Below, piece after piece: positions 20,654-20,701 of a stretch of DNA of 20,701 bases. Under the pieces are notes generated by a model. It was not told the DNA's origin and searched no databases. It saw nothing but the letters and a program-made list of their open reading frames with translations. Both the position numbers and the translations under genes were made by a program. The stretch is from positions 1 to 20,701 of the forward strand of contig JALOCA010000048.1 in NCBI GenBank assembly GCA_023227965.1. Reading direction: 5' to 3'. Source of the stretch: Lentimicrobiaceae bacterium (lineage in GTDB: Bacteria > Bacteroidota > Bacteroidia > Bacteroidales > JALOCA01). Positions within the stretch are counted from its first letter, which is position 1. Each line of letters begins with the position of its first letter.

Positions 20654-20701
20654 GATTTTTGATTTTTTATTGTTAATATTCGATTTTTTATCCTAATGAG
20701 T
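20546..20701. repeat. Right copy of 156-bp terminal direct repeat
   Basis: This is the counterpart of positions 1-156, with two mismatches (20672, 20683). It continues the basic gene at 20483-20653 and the end of the transglutaminase-fold gene, supporting closure to a circle. Confidence 0.9.

Overview
The window looks like the complete genome of a small temperate, probably non-tailed bacteriophage or phage-plasmid of a Bacteroidetes host. The first 156 bases recur at the right end with two mismatches. A short basic gene cut by the left edge is whole at the right edge. The simplest reading is a circular molecule of about 20,545 bp with the contig ends overlapping. Host assignment is inference. 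It rests on AT-rich sequence, -7 boxes of the TAnnTTTG type, A-rich rather than Shine-Dalgarno leaders, a DUF5618 protein, and an integrase with the N-terminal arm domain usual in this phylum.

Layout. (1) A lysogeny-type switch lies at about 7.8-8.0 kb: an XRE repressor on the + strand faces a divergent early operon on the - strand, with inverted repeats between them. (2) The early operon (7832 to 5189, -) holds tightly overlapping small genes (DNA-binding, zinc-ribbon, ASCH-like and membrane proteins) and ends with SSB and a terminator. (3) A second - strand block (4854 to 2530) holds an HUH rolling-circle Rep, a DUF5618 protein and a small HTH-like protein, closed by a strong terminator. 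(4) The + strand lysogeny side (7995-10955) holds the repressor, a two-gene module with a HEPN-like protein, a candidate attachment/regulatory region, and a complete tyrosine integrase. (5) The late - strand operon starts at 2378, crosses the contig junction and runs to 11058. Its order is LEA-like protein, transglutaminase-fold polyprotein, small basic protein, glycine-rich membrane protein, putative major capsid protein, several virion candidates, P5-like muralytic protein, beta-helix spike, two methyltransferase-type enzymes, a TM coiled-coil protein, a u-spanin and a membrane protein.

How it may work. Int and the repressor maintain lysogeny. Rep and SSB drive rolling-circle replication. 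Late genes build the particle, and the spanin completes lysis of a Gram-negative host. I see no terminase, portal, tail gene or packaging ATPase, which argues for a non-tailed virus, possibly packaging single-stranded DNA.

The most unusual signal is a recurrent [ILMV]xGxG motif, mostly xxGIG, in several late proteins and almost nowhere else. It resembles the adenovirus maturation-protease site. It occurs four times in the transglutaminase-fold protein, where it brackets a lysine-rich segment, suggesting proteolytic maturation of virion precursors. This is inference and needs testing.
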